Below are positions 1-6,801 of a DNA stretch of 12,959 bases, piece after piece; within the stretch, counting starts at the first letter, position 1; every line of letters begins with the position of its first letter. The stretch is from Victivallis vadensis (lineage in GTDB: Bacteria; Verrucomicrobiota; Lentisphaeria; Victivallales; GWF2-50-93). Both the position numbers and the translations under genes were made by a program. The stretch lies in assembly GCA_020718525.1 (NCBI GenBank), contig DYRX01000092.1, positions 1 to 12,959 of the forward strand. Reading direction: 5' to 3'. The notes beneath the pieces are model-generated. The model saw only the letters and a list, made by a program, of their open reading frames with translations, had not been told where the DNA came from and ran no database searches.

Positions 1-28
1 CTGGGATAAGATTAATCAAAAATTCCAG

Positions 29-45
29 GCACCCTGAAGGGGTGC
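29..45. repeat. Short GC-rich hairpin (REP-like)
   Basis: GCACCC (29-34) and GGGTGC (40-45) form a perfect 6-bp stem around a 5-nt loop. The surrounding DNA is AT-rich and shows no gene. The hairpin lacks a T-tract, so it is not a standard intrinsic terminator. It resembles the small palindromic intergenic repeats common in environmental bacteria, but one copy in this window cannot prove that. Confidence 0.4.
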
Positions 46-108
46 AACAACTACTAATCTGAATTATTAAAGAGACATAGTATCGTTATTTAGGAAACAG
101 GACACTAG

Positions 109-204
109 ATGAGCGACGCGGCAGAAGTCATAAGAGTCATGAAAAAACTGAGAAGCTGTGCGGAGCTTCAGCTTCTCGATGATAGTTTTTCAGCAAAACA
201 ATGA
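109..204 (+). CDS. Candidate 31-residue small ORF, hypothetical
   Basis: An ATG at 109 is preceded by AGGA (99-102) at 6-nt spacing, and the frame runs to a TGA at 202-204. The peptide begins MSDAAEVIRVMKKLRSC and ends SFSAKQ. It is charged, could form an amphipathic helix, and has no signal peptide. The reading frame overlaps the inverted repeats at 150-193, so the same bases may instead be selected for RNA or DNA structure. I recognise no family. It could be a real small protein, a decayed gene end or chance, and I consider chance more likely than not. Confidence 0.22.
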   Translation: MSDAAEVIRVMKKLRSCAELQLLDDSFSAKQ

Positions 205-226
205 AATTATTTATCTGAAAAACTAT
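139..226 (+). promoter_or_regulatory. Overlapping inverted repeats able to form alternative stem-loops
   Basis: Stem A pairs GAGAAGCTG (150-158) with CAGCTTCTC (169-177), a perfect 9 bp with a 10-nt loop. It can be lengthened by pairing AAAAACT (143-149) with AGTTTTT (184-190) across a small internal loop. Stem B pairs ATAGTTTTTCAG (182-193) with CTGAAAAACTAT (215-226), a perfect 12 bp with a 21-nt loop. The segment 184-190 is used by both the long form of A and by B, so the two folds compete. Neither stem ends in a clear U-tract. The element lies upstream of the promoter at 265-293, so it would act on a transcript coming from the left, or as DNA structure. The repeats are directly visible; a switching function is inference. 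Confidence 0.4.
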
Positions 227-264
227 AGATCCGTGCAAATGGAGGCATATTTGGATTCTTCGCC

Positions 265-293
265 TTGAATTATCTGCCTTCAATTGCTATACT
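265..293 (+). promoter_or_regulatory. Probable sigma-70-type promoter (extended -10) for the binding protein-kinase pair
   Basis: TTGAAT (265-270) serves as the -35 and TATACT (288-293) as the -10, separated by exactly 17 nt. TGC directly before the -10 supplies the extended -10 TGn motif. Transcription should start near 300, giving a leader of about 80 nt before the ATG at 383. This placement also argues against the in-frame TTG at 284 as the start codon, because that codon lies inside the promoter. Confidence 0.6.
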
Positions 294-382
294 CGTGGGA
301 GCTGAAAATTGCCGTTTTGGCGGATTGCTTCCGATTGGTCTTTTTGCTTGAACTGGCAAAAACACTTCAAGGAGATGATCTT

Positions 383-1186
383 ATGGGTATTCCGGACAAC
401 ACTCCCAGTTTCCGCGCCTTCTGCATATTCCTCGCTCTCGTCTTTATTCTGCCATCCTGCGGAAAAGCACCGCAGGCGGAGACTTCAAAAGAAAAGCAGT
501 TGCTAATCTACTGCGGGATAACGATGGTCAGGCCGATCAGCGAAATCAAGGAGATCATCGAAAAGCGTGAGAACTGCCGTATCGTTGTTACAAAGGGCGG
601 TTCTGGCAATCTCCTTGAGTCCCTTGAGCTCAACAAGCAGGGTGATTTGTTTCTGCCGGGCTCCGACTCCTACATTGAGAAGGCGAAAAAGGAAGGGCTG
701 GTGATGGAAACCGCGCTTGTCGGATACAACAAGGCGGCGATGATGGTCCAGAAGGGAAATCCCAAAAATATTCCGGCGGATTTGGACATGCTTGCGGACA
801 AATCATACTATGTAGTCCTCGGCAATCCCGACAGCGGAAGCGTTGGCCATGAAACTAAGAAGATTCTCTCAAAGAAGGGAATCTACGAAAAAGTGATTTC
901 AAACGCCCGGGAGCTTACAACCGACTCGAAGCGCCTGGTGCAGGTGCTTGCGGAGAAAAAGGCCGACCTCGTCATCAACTGGTATGCGACCGCCTGCTGG
1001 CCTGAGAACAAAGATTTTGTTGATGTTCTTCCAATCTCATCGGAGTTCGCCGAAACGGAGAAGCTAGTTTTAGGCGTCCTTAAATTTTCCCAGAACCCGG
1101 ACATAGCTAAAAAATTCCTTGATTTTGCCAGTTCCGAGGAGGGGAAGGCCATCTTCAACAAATACGGCCTCTACGAGATCAAATAA
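383..1186 (+). CDS. ModA-like periplasmic substrate-binding lipoprotein, probably a sensor partner
   Basis: This is a 267-residue solute-binding protein anchored as a lipoprotein. The ATG at 383 has AAGGAG (369-374) 8 nt upstream; a longer in-frame TTG at 284 falls in the promoter and is rejected. Residues 11-26 form a hydrophobic segment ending in an LPSC lipobox, with Cys26 as the lipidated residue. The mature part has the look of the molybdate/tungstate/sulfate binding fold: a first strand ending YCGITM (43-48), a GGSG loop (72-75), GDLFLPGSDSY (87-97), a GNPDSGSVG loop (147-155) and the lobe 2 segment ADLVINWYA (194-202). The ligand cannot be read from sequence; oxyanions are typical of ModA relatives. 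No permease or ATPase gene follows. Instead a membrane hybrid kinase starts 12 nt downstream, so a role as the ligand-loaded input subunit of that kinase is likely, though inferred. Confidence 0.85.
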   Translation: MGIPDNTPSFRAFCIFLALVFILPSCGKAPQAETSKEKQLLIYCGITMVRPISEIKEIIEKRENCRIVVTKGGSGNLLESLELNKQGDLFLPGSDSYIEKAKKEGLVMETALVGYNKAAMMVQKGNPKNIPADLDMLADKSYYVVLGNPDSGSVGHETKKILSKKGIYEKVISNARELTTDSKRLVQVLAEKKADLVINWYATACWPENKDFVDVLPISSEFAETEKLVLGVLKFSQNPDIAKKFLDFASSEEGKAIFNKYGLYEIK

Positions 1187-1198
1187 AGTGATCCTGCC

Positions 1199-4100
1199 AT
1201 GACTCTGCCCATGCAAGGACTGTTCAAAGAGCCGATAACAAGATATATGGTCTTGCTCGTACTCGCATTCCTTTTCGCATTTTCATCATTTTTGCTCTCG
1301 GACAAGTACATGTCGGACAAGAGCCGCGAAATTGATGCCAGAATCGAAAACGAGTTTTCACGACGCAGGCTTGGACGGGTGATTTTGAGAGAGCTTCAGC
1401 GCGCGAGAGGTGACATCTACAGAATCGCGATGATCAGAGATCCGCGCGACATCGAACGCGCGTCGGAAGAGGTGGAGGCTGTTCTCGACAAGATCAGCCA
1501 GATACTTACAATACTGCAAAGAGGCGGAAAATTCAGCGATTTGCTCCCGGCGAACTTCGACATGACAGATGAAATAGTCGAAACCTATTCATACGTTCCG
1601 GCATCGGGAGAGGCTTTCATAATGCCTGCAATCGAACTGCGCCCGAACATACAAGAGATAAAGAATCTTACGGAGCGTCTCGCCGATATTGTCAAGAAAA
1701 ATAATTTTGCACCCGGAGCGCCGGAAACCCCGGACTTTACGGACAAGGTCGAAAACTGCCTCAAGATGCTCGAAACATATCTGCACAGCTCCCAGGAGTG
1801 CGCCGTCCGCCTTTTCCACGAGGCGAATATCAGCATCATCGCGCTGGAAAATGAGAGGAGGAAAAGCGAGGAGAGCTATTCGCGGACAAGGCTGACAGTG
1901 CTGGTCGCCCTCTCATTCTCCGTGCTCGCGCTTATCTCAGTCATACTGCGCAATGTCCGAAGCATCGTAAAAGACAGAAAAAGCTACATTGACAGGATAA
2001 GTCTGGAGCACGACAACATGCAGAAGGTCTTCGATGCGCTCCCGGCGGGTCTTGTGCTGGTGGATAAGAACAGGATAGTTAGGGAGCTCAATTTAAGCGC
2101 CTTGGAACTGACAGGATTCTCCAAAGAGGATTGCGTCGGAAAAAAATGCAACTGCAGTTTTTGTCCCAGCTTGGACGGGAAATGCCCTGTCTTCGATCTC
2201 GGCGAAACTCTGAGGCATTCTGAAAAAAAGATTTCCACCAAGGACGGAAGAATAATTCCGGTCATTAAAAATGCAGTTTCGATCAATATAAATGGAGAGG
2301 AACTGCTATTGGAGGTATTCATAGACATCAGCAAGCGGAAGCGGGCAGAGGAAAAGCTCCGCAAGCTTTCGCATGTGGTCGAGCAGAGCCCTCTTTCCAT
2401 TGTTATAACCGATACAGACGGGGCGATAGAATATGTAAACCCAAGATTTTCCGAACTTACCGGATATGGATCCGAAGAGGCTGTCGGTCTGAATCCCAGG
2501 ATTTTAAAGGGCTCCGACACTCCCTCCGAGGTTTACGAGGAAATGTGGAAGGCGATACGTTCCGGAAACGAATGGCATGGATTCTTGCACAATAAAAAGA
2601 AAAACGGGGAATATTTCTGGGAGGATGCGACCATTTCACCACTGCTCGACGAGAATGGCAAGGTGACTCATTACATCGGAATCAAGCAGGATGTCACGAT
2701 GCAGATGAAACAACAGGAGCAGTTGAAGGAGGCGAAGGAAGCCGCTGTCGCGGCTAGCTTGGCGAAGAGCGAATTTCTTGCCAACATGAGCCATGAGATA
2801 CGCACGCCGATGAACGGAGTGATCGGCATGACAGGTCTTCTTATGGGCACGAGCCTCGATGCGGAGCAGAGACACTACGTTGAAATAATGCGTTCAAGCG
2901 CCGAATCGCTCCTGCGGCTCATAAACGACATATTGGATTTTTCCAAGATTGAAGCGGGCAAACTGCAGATCGAGAATATTGAATTCAAAATTTATGATGT
3001 CCTCGACGATTTTGCCGCCCTCATGGCATTGAGGACCCACGAAAAAGGCATTGACTTCGATTTCATTGCCGAGTCTGACATTTCGGAAGTTCTGAGGGGG
3101 GATCCGGACCGTCTTCTTCAGATTCTCAACAATTTGATGGGTAATGCAATCAAGTTCACCGAAAGGGGCAAGATCACTCTGCGTGTTTCGCTTGCGCCTT
3201 CCTCCGCCTTGACTCGTCTCTCCGAAAACGAAATAACAATTCGTTTTTCCGTTTGCGACACAGGAATCGGCATCCCCAAAGAAAAGCTTGGCATCCTTTT
3301 CGAGAAGTTCACGCAGATTGATGCGTCAACAACGAGAAGATTTGGCGGGACAGGACTGGGGCTTGCAATATCCAAAGAGCTTTCAAGTCTTATGGGAGGC
3401 GAAATCGGAGTTGAAAGCTCAGAAGGAAGGGGTTCCGAATTTTGGTTCACCGTCCGATTCCAAAGAGTTCTGGAAGCCGCCGGATCCTCTACAATAGGAT
3501 CGCCGCTGAAGGGGCTCAGGGCACTGATAATTCAAGGCGGTTCCGCCAATGCGGAAGCTCTCAGATCCATTTTATCTTCGTGGGGGATTGAGACTGAAAC
3601 AGAGGATAGCCCCGACGAAGCGCTAAAAAGCCTTGCTCTTGCTTCGAAAGGCGGTAGAGCATTTTCATTTGTCGCGATCGGAACAAAGATCGCAGGCGAA
3701 GATGGAATAAAGCTTGGGCGGACAATTTCGGTGTCCAAAGAAATCGGCAGTCCGAAACTGCTTCTCATAAAAGACATCGGAGAAGCGGGGATACAAAGCG
3801 ATCCTTGCTTTTTCGCTTCCCTGCCAATGCCCGTCAAGCGCAAGGAGCTTCGGGAAATTTTGCTCAAGGCTTTTGGCGAAACTTCCACGTCTGGCGGAGG
3901 CAATGCCTTGAGAAGCCCGGACAGACCGTCCCTTTTCCGCCCCTCGCGCGATCTCCGCGTGCTCCTCGCTGAAGACAACGTCGTAAACCAAAAAGTCGCA
4001 CTAGGAATGCTAAAAAAGCTAGGTCTGACCGCAGATGCGGTTCCGAATGGTCTCGAAGCCATTGCGGCACTCGAACGCATTCGCTACGACTTGGTATTCA

Positions 4101-4321
4101 TGGACTGCCAAATGCCGATCATGGACGGATATGAGGCTACAAGAAAAATCCGGGCGACCGACTCCAAGGTCCTCAACAGGCGCACCCCAATAATAGCGAT
4201 GACTGCAAACGCCATGCAGGGCGACAGAGAAAAATGCCTGGAAGCTGGAATGGACGACTACATATCCAAGCCTGTTTCGACGACGGCAATGTCTGACTGC
4301 CTCGCAAAATGGATTTCATAA
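1199..4321 (+). CDS. Membrane hybrid sensor histidine kinase (PAS-PAS-HisKA-HATPase-pseudoREC-REC)
   Basis: This 1040-residue inner-membrane kinase has TM1 at about 17-34, a mainly helical extracytoplasmic domain at 35-231, TM2 at 232-250 and no HAMP domain. PAS1 (about 272-378) holds a Cys cluster (C312, C317, C319, C322, C329), and PAS2 (about 388-500) is typical. HisKA carries SHEIRTP with phospho-acceptor H532. The ATPase domain has the N-box Asn (N649), DTGIG (687-691) and GGTGLGL (716-722). A degenerate receiver at 771-892 lacks the acidic pair, the acceptor Asp (G828) and the Lys (M877). The C-terminal receiver (919-1038) is intact, with E925/D926, acceptor D969, T1002 and K1024. There is no HPt domain, so phosphate must pass to a separate HPt or regulator not in this window. 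The layout resembles the BarA/GacS class of tripartite kinases without the HPt. Start: ATG 1199 has a weak ribosome site; ATG 1211 is an in-frame alternative. It is probably translated with the upstream binding protein. Confidence 0.93.
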   Translation: MTLPMQGLFKEPITRYMVLLVLAFLFAFSSFLLSDKYMSDKSREIDARIENEFSRRRLGRVILRELQRARGDIYRIAMIRDPRDIERASEEVEAVLDKISQILTILQRGGKFSDLLPANFDMTDEIVETYSYVPASGEAFIMPAIELRPNIQEIKNLTERLADIVKKNNFAPGAPETPDFTDKVENCLKMLETYLHSSQECAVRLFHEANISIIALENERRKSEESYSRTRLTVLVALSFSVLALISVILRNVRSIVKDRKSYIDRISLEHDNMQKVFDALPAGLVLVDKNRIVRELNLSALELTGFSKEDCVGKKCNCSFCPSLDGKCPVFDLGETLRHSEKKISTKDGRIIPVIKNAVSININGEELLLEVFIDISKRKRAEEKLRKLSHVVEQSPLSIVITDTDGAIEYVNPRFSELTGYGSEEAVGLNPRILKGSDTPSEVYEEMWKAIRSGNEWHGFLHNKKKNGEYFWEDATISPLLDENGKVTHYIGIKQDVTMQMKQQEQLKEAKEAAVAASLAKSEFLANMSHEIRTPMNGVIGMTGLLMGTSLDAEQRHYVEIMRSSAESLLRLINDILDFSKIEAGKLQIENIEFKIYDVLDDFAALMALRTHEKGIDFDFIAESDISEVLRGDPDRLLQILNNLMGNAIKFTERGKITLRVSLAPSSALTRLSENEITIRFSVCDTGIGIPKEKLGILFEKFTQIDASTTRRFGGTGLGLAISKELSSLMGGEIGVESSEGRGSEFWFTVRFQRVLEAAGSSTIGSPLKGLRALIIQGGSANAEALRSILSSWGIETETEDSPDEALKSLALASKGGRAFSFVAIGTKIAGEDGIKLGRTISVSKEIGSPKLLLIKDIGEAGIQSDPCFFASLPMPVKRKELREILLKAFGETSTSGGGNALRSPDRPSLFRPSRDLRVLLAEDNVVNQKVALGMLKKLGLTADAVPNGLEAIAALERIRYDLVFMDCQMPIMDGYEATRKIRATDSKVLNRRTPIIAMTANAMQGDREKCLEAGMDDYISKPVSTTAMSDCLAKWIS

Positions 4322-4334
4322 ATTCTAAATTTAA

Positions 4335-4450
4335 CCCGGCTACGCCGGGAAGTTCCAATACTCGCTATCGTTGTCGTAATCGCTATCGTAATCGGGTTCA
4401 CAAATTTATCGATTACCGCTCCGCTGATAGCGATAGCGACTACGATTACG
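4335..4450. repeat. GC hairpin plus low-complexity TCGTAATCG/CGATAGCG imperfect palindrome
   Basis: The kinase gene (plus strand) and the Cys-rich gene (minus strand) converge on this 216-nt gap. CCCGGC (4335-4340) and GCCGGG (4344-4349) form a 6-bp stem with a 3-nt loop, and no T-run follows on the plus strand. The left arm (4361-4394) is made of TCGCTATCG and TCGTAATCG units. The right arm (4426-4450) carries the complementary units GATAGCGATAGCG and CGATTACG. Long single-strand folds are possible, but the pairing is imperfect. It may serve as a shared transcription end for both genes. Plus-strand translation gives an RNRYRNR then DSDSDYDY peptide, which is an artefact of the repeat. I recall similar short-period repeats in intergenic DNA of some environmental genomes; a family match is not shown here. 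Confidence 0.6.
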
Positions 4451-4537
4451 AAAATTATAAAAAATACAATTTCCTATACGATAATTATTGCTGCAGATTT
4501 GAAAAAACTACGGTCTTAGCAGTCGGTCGCTGAATAT

Positions 4538-4882
4538 TTACTTTTCCCTGACAAGGCGGATGATATCCCTGACAAATGCGCATTCGCATCGCATCGGGCA
4601 TGGTCTCAGCTCACTGCTTTTGAAACAGTATCCTGGGCAACCTTTCTTGCCGTTGAGATTCTCCTCGAAGATTTCCCCGCTGTAGAGGTCTTTGAACTGC
4701 TCCACTTGCACTGCAAAGGTCGTTCCACATGAGTGGTTGAAGAGAAAAAAACCGGCGCAAAGCTCCTCGAAATGGGCTTGGTAGCCGACGAGAGAGACCT
4801 TCGCGTCGGAAAGAAAAGTCTTCCTGTCCTGCCACACGAAGCCGCAATTTGGACATTTTTTGAAAATAGTATCTTCTTTCAT
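4538..4882 (-). CDS. Cys-rich conserved hypothetical protein, probable metal-binding
   Basis: This 114-residue soluble protein of unknown function contains CPNC (10-13), H50/C52, and a C-terminal cluster of Cys at 82, 86, 95, 99 and 101. The first pair looks like a zinc-ribbon knuckle, and the C-terminal cluster suggests a second metal site or a structural disulfide set. It has no signal peptide or membrane segment, so it is probably cytoplasmic and metal-loaded. I chose ATG 4882 because its A-T-G-A overlaps the TGA of the LRR gene by 4 nt, as elsewhere in this operon; a TTG at 4891 would extend it by three residues. I recall similar proteins as conserved hypotheticals in other anaerobic or environmental bacteria, but know no experimental role. 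Confidence 0.75.
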   Translation of the reverse strand: MKEDTIFKKCPNCGFVWQDRKTFLSDAKVSLVGYQAHFEELCAGFFLFNHSCGTTFAVQVEQFKDLYSGEIFEENLNGKKGCPGYCFKSSELRPCPMRCECAFVRDIIRLVREK

Positions 4883-5952
4883 TTGTCGCAAAATATTACA
4901 AGTTCAGGATGTCTCGCCTGCAATGCAGAGCAGTCTTCGCGGCTTATTCCACTCTCCCTCAAATCAAGCCAGCGCAGATTGGTGATTCCTGAAAAGAAGG
5001 CGATTGACTTCTTGCCGAGTTTGAGTCCTCTTGCATCAAGCTGGGAAAGCTCGGGCATGGCTGAAAATTGAGCAATTCCCTCTTCTCCAATTTCCGTCCA
5101 GGCAATCGAAAGATCGCAAAGCAGAGGCAGTTTTGACACGGACTCGGCAATCTTGTCTCCAGCCTTTGTTTTGGATAGATCAAGTCTGCGTAAAGCCTTT
5201 AAGTCCTTAATCGTGTCAGCGGAAGCATCGCTTATTTTTGTGCCCGACAAGCTCAGATTTCTGAGCGATTTCAGAGCGGATATCTCTTCGAGTGAAGCAT
5301 CGTCGAAATTGGTTTCAGAAAGATCCAGAAATTCCATCTGAGGACAGGAGCCTATCATTTTTCCGGCATTTATTCCTGCCGGACATTTGCCGATGTCCAA
5401 GCTTTGAAGTTTTTTTGCTCCCGTCAGCGATCCAAGCAGTTCGTCGGAAATCTCTGTTTCAGAAAGATTTAGGCAGACCAGCTTTTTCATCGGAAGATTT
5501 GCAGTTATTTCCTTGTCAATCTTTGTCCCCTTCAAATTGATGAGAGTCATTTTGGAGACTTCAGCCAAAAATATCCCGGACAAGTCTTCAACCTCGCTCT
5601 TGCTGAGCTCTTTTTTGTGCAGAATTAGGGATGCAATATTATATTCATAGTGACCGTAGGAATTGTACTGGAAGAAGTGATTAACCTTGTAGGGAAGATA
5701 CCTGTAAAAGAAATTGGAATTGCTTATCCACCTGCATAGGCGGACAAATGTTTTTTTGGATTCAAAAGATTCGATTTCAGCCCATCCGCCCATCCTCTCG
5801 AGTTTTTGCAGGGGGATTATTGCCTCGTCTTCCGTGTAGGAAGTTTTCAGTGTCAGCAGGGAGAATACTGCAAGCACTAGAACAGCGACGGAAAAAAGAA
5901 GAACTAAGACGATGCTTCTGCGTTTCGGGTGATCTGAGCGCTCGTCATTCAT
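4879..5952 (-). CDS. Membrane-anchored leucine-rich-repeat protein
   Basis: This is a 357-residue protein with a basic N-terminal tail (DHPKRR), one membrane helix at about 13-35, a linker rich in Tyr and Phe at about 36-133, and a C-terminal LRR domain (about 135-357). The LRR domain holds nine repeats that start exactly 24 residues apart after a first one of 23. Their pattern is LxxLxLSxTxIsD followed by a helix-like stretch ending near a Leu. The positive-inside rule places the LRR domain outside the cytoplasmic membrane. LRR domains bind proteins or glycans; the partner here is unknown. ATG 5952 is preferred because GGAAG lies 5 nt upstream; ATGs at 5967 and 5964 have no ribosome site. 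The start overlaps the PHP gene's stop by 8 nt, and the stop overlaps the Cys-rich gene by 4 nt, so the three genes are probably co-translated. Repeats of this period are abundant in planctomycetes and relatives. Confidence 0.8.
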   Translation of the reverse strand: MNDERSDHPKRRSIVLVLLFSVAVLVLAVFSLLTLKTSYTEDEAIIPLQKLERMGGWAEIESFESKKTFVRLCRWISNSNFFYRYLPYKVNHFFQYNSYGHYEYNIASLILHKKELSKSEVEDLSGIFLAEVSKMTLINLKGTKIDKEITANLPMKKLVCLNLSETEISDELLGSLTGAKKLQSLDIGKCPAGINAGKMIGSCPQMEFLDLSETNFDDASLEEISALKSLRNLSLSGTKISDASADTIKDLKALRRLDLSKTKAGDKIAESVSKLPLLCDLSIAWTEIGEEGIAQFSAMPELSQLDARGLKLGKKSIAFFSGITNLRWLDLRESGISREDCSALQARHPELVIFCDK

Positions 5953-6724
5953 GCGTTCTTCCATCATGCTTGAAAAATTTGAAATCCGAATGCTTGATGC
6001 CGTATTCCTCTTCGATTTCCGAAAATATCCTGCGGTGATATGAGAAATTTACAAGCTCCTCGAAGAGATGTGAATCGGTTCCAAGTGAAATCTTCGCGCC
6101 TTTCTCGATCGCCGCCAGAAGCATCGGCTTGTCTGTCCCGATAAGATAGTGGCTGTTGAGCTCGATCGCAACTCCGGCGCGGGCGGCTTCACCAACAATT
6201 TCGTTGATTGTCGCCACGTCAACCGGGCTGGAATTTGCAATCCATCTGAAGGGATGTCCGAGAATGTCAATCCCCTTGCCGATCAGTTCGAGCGTATGCC
6301 TTTTCCAGTGCTTCATTATTTCAGAGCGGTCGGAGCTGTCGAAGGGCAGAAAATGAACGCTCCCTATGATGGTCTTCAACCTTTTCCGGAAAGCCGGATC
6401 GAAGGTGAGCCGCCCGTCGCTCATCATTTCCGTCTCAATGCCGGGAATCAGTCCGAAGCCTGAAAAGACTGCGATTTCGTCAAGATACTGCTTCATTTTC
6501 CTGTTCCCTGCATCCAAATGCTGATCAAAGATAGAACTGTCGGACATGTATTTCCAGTCCCACGCGACCTGCGGAGGGAAATAGATGGCCATGCTGTGAT
6601 CAGTGATGGCGACCGTGCAAAAATCATTCTGGTCTATTTTGTTTGCATAGACCTTGAAATCAATCTTCGCGTCACAGCAATAGCTGTATCTGCTGTGCGC
6701 ATGGTAGTCGTTTCTTATCTGCAT
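5945..6724 (-). CDS. PHP-domain metal-dependent phosphoesterase (histidinol-phosphatase-like)
   Basis: This is a 259-residue stand-alone PHP hydrolase. Metal-site motifs appear in family order: H8-x-H10 near the N-terminus, TDH with D42/H43, IE97TE, H124 in GSVHFLP, H157 in LGHPFR, E188/N190 in ELNSH, and GTD217SH219 near the C-terminus. This complete set predicts a di- or trinuclear metal centre acting on a phosphoester. Histidinol phosphate is the classic substrate of small PHP proteins, but many homologues act on nucleotides or other phosphates, so I give no gene symbol. There is no signal peptide, so it should be cytoplasmic. The ribosome site before ATG 6724 is weak. It precedes the LRR gene with an 8-nt overlap and follows the AmpG-like permease after 73 nt. 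Confidence 0.87.
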   Translation of the reverse strand: MQIRNDYHAHSRYSYCCDAKIDFKVYANKIDQNDFCTVAITDHSMAIYFPPQVAWDWKYMSDSSIFDQHLDAGNRKMKQYLDEIAVFSGFGLIPGIETEMMSDGRLTFDPAFRKRLKTIIGSVHFLPFDSSDRSEIMKHWKRHTLELIGKGIDILGHPFRWIANSSPVDVATINEIVGEAARAGVAIELNSHYLIGTDKPMLLAAIEKGAKISLGTDSHLFEELVNFSYHRRIFSEIEEEYGIKHSDFKFFKHDGRTHE

Positions 6725-6801
6725 TTTCTACTGCAACGCCTTATCAATGAGGTTCTTAAAGCATTCTTGCCGGAATATGTCTCTACGAAAATTCTTTTCA
6801 T
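6715..6801 (-). CDS. Candidate 28-residue basic ORF bridging permease and PHP genes
   Basis: An ATG (6799-6801) overlaps the permease stop as ATGA and has GGAG 5 nt upstream. The frame crosses the 73-nt gap and ends at TAA 6715-6717, 10 nt inside the PHP gene. The peptide starts MKRIFVETYSGKN and ends RCSRKCR; it is strongly basic, with two Cys. Its ribosome site and overlaps match the style of the operon, so it could couple translation of the PHP gene, whose own ribosome site is poor. Composition alone does not establish coding, and I know no homologue. Confidence 0.2.
   Translation of the reverse strand: MKRIFVETYSGKNALRTSLIRRCSRKCR

Noticed and set aside
298..316. Possible sigma-54 -24/-12 promoter (TGGGAG ... 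TTGC)
   Set aside because: The GG-to-GC spacing is 11 instead of the required 10, and a good sigma-70 promoter lies directly upstream.
284..382. Longer N-terminus of the binding protein from TTG 284
   Set aside because: The codon sits inside the promoter, has no ribosome site, and would bury the lipoprotein signal behind 33 extra residues; ATG 383 has AAGGAG and a normal signal peptide.
4309..4533. Plus-strand 74-residue ORF with RNRYRNR and DSDSDYDY stretches
   Set aside because: It starts inside the kinase gene, has no ribosome site, and its composition is simply the translation of the low-complexity repeat.
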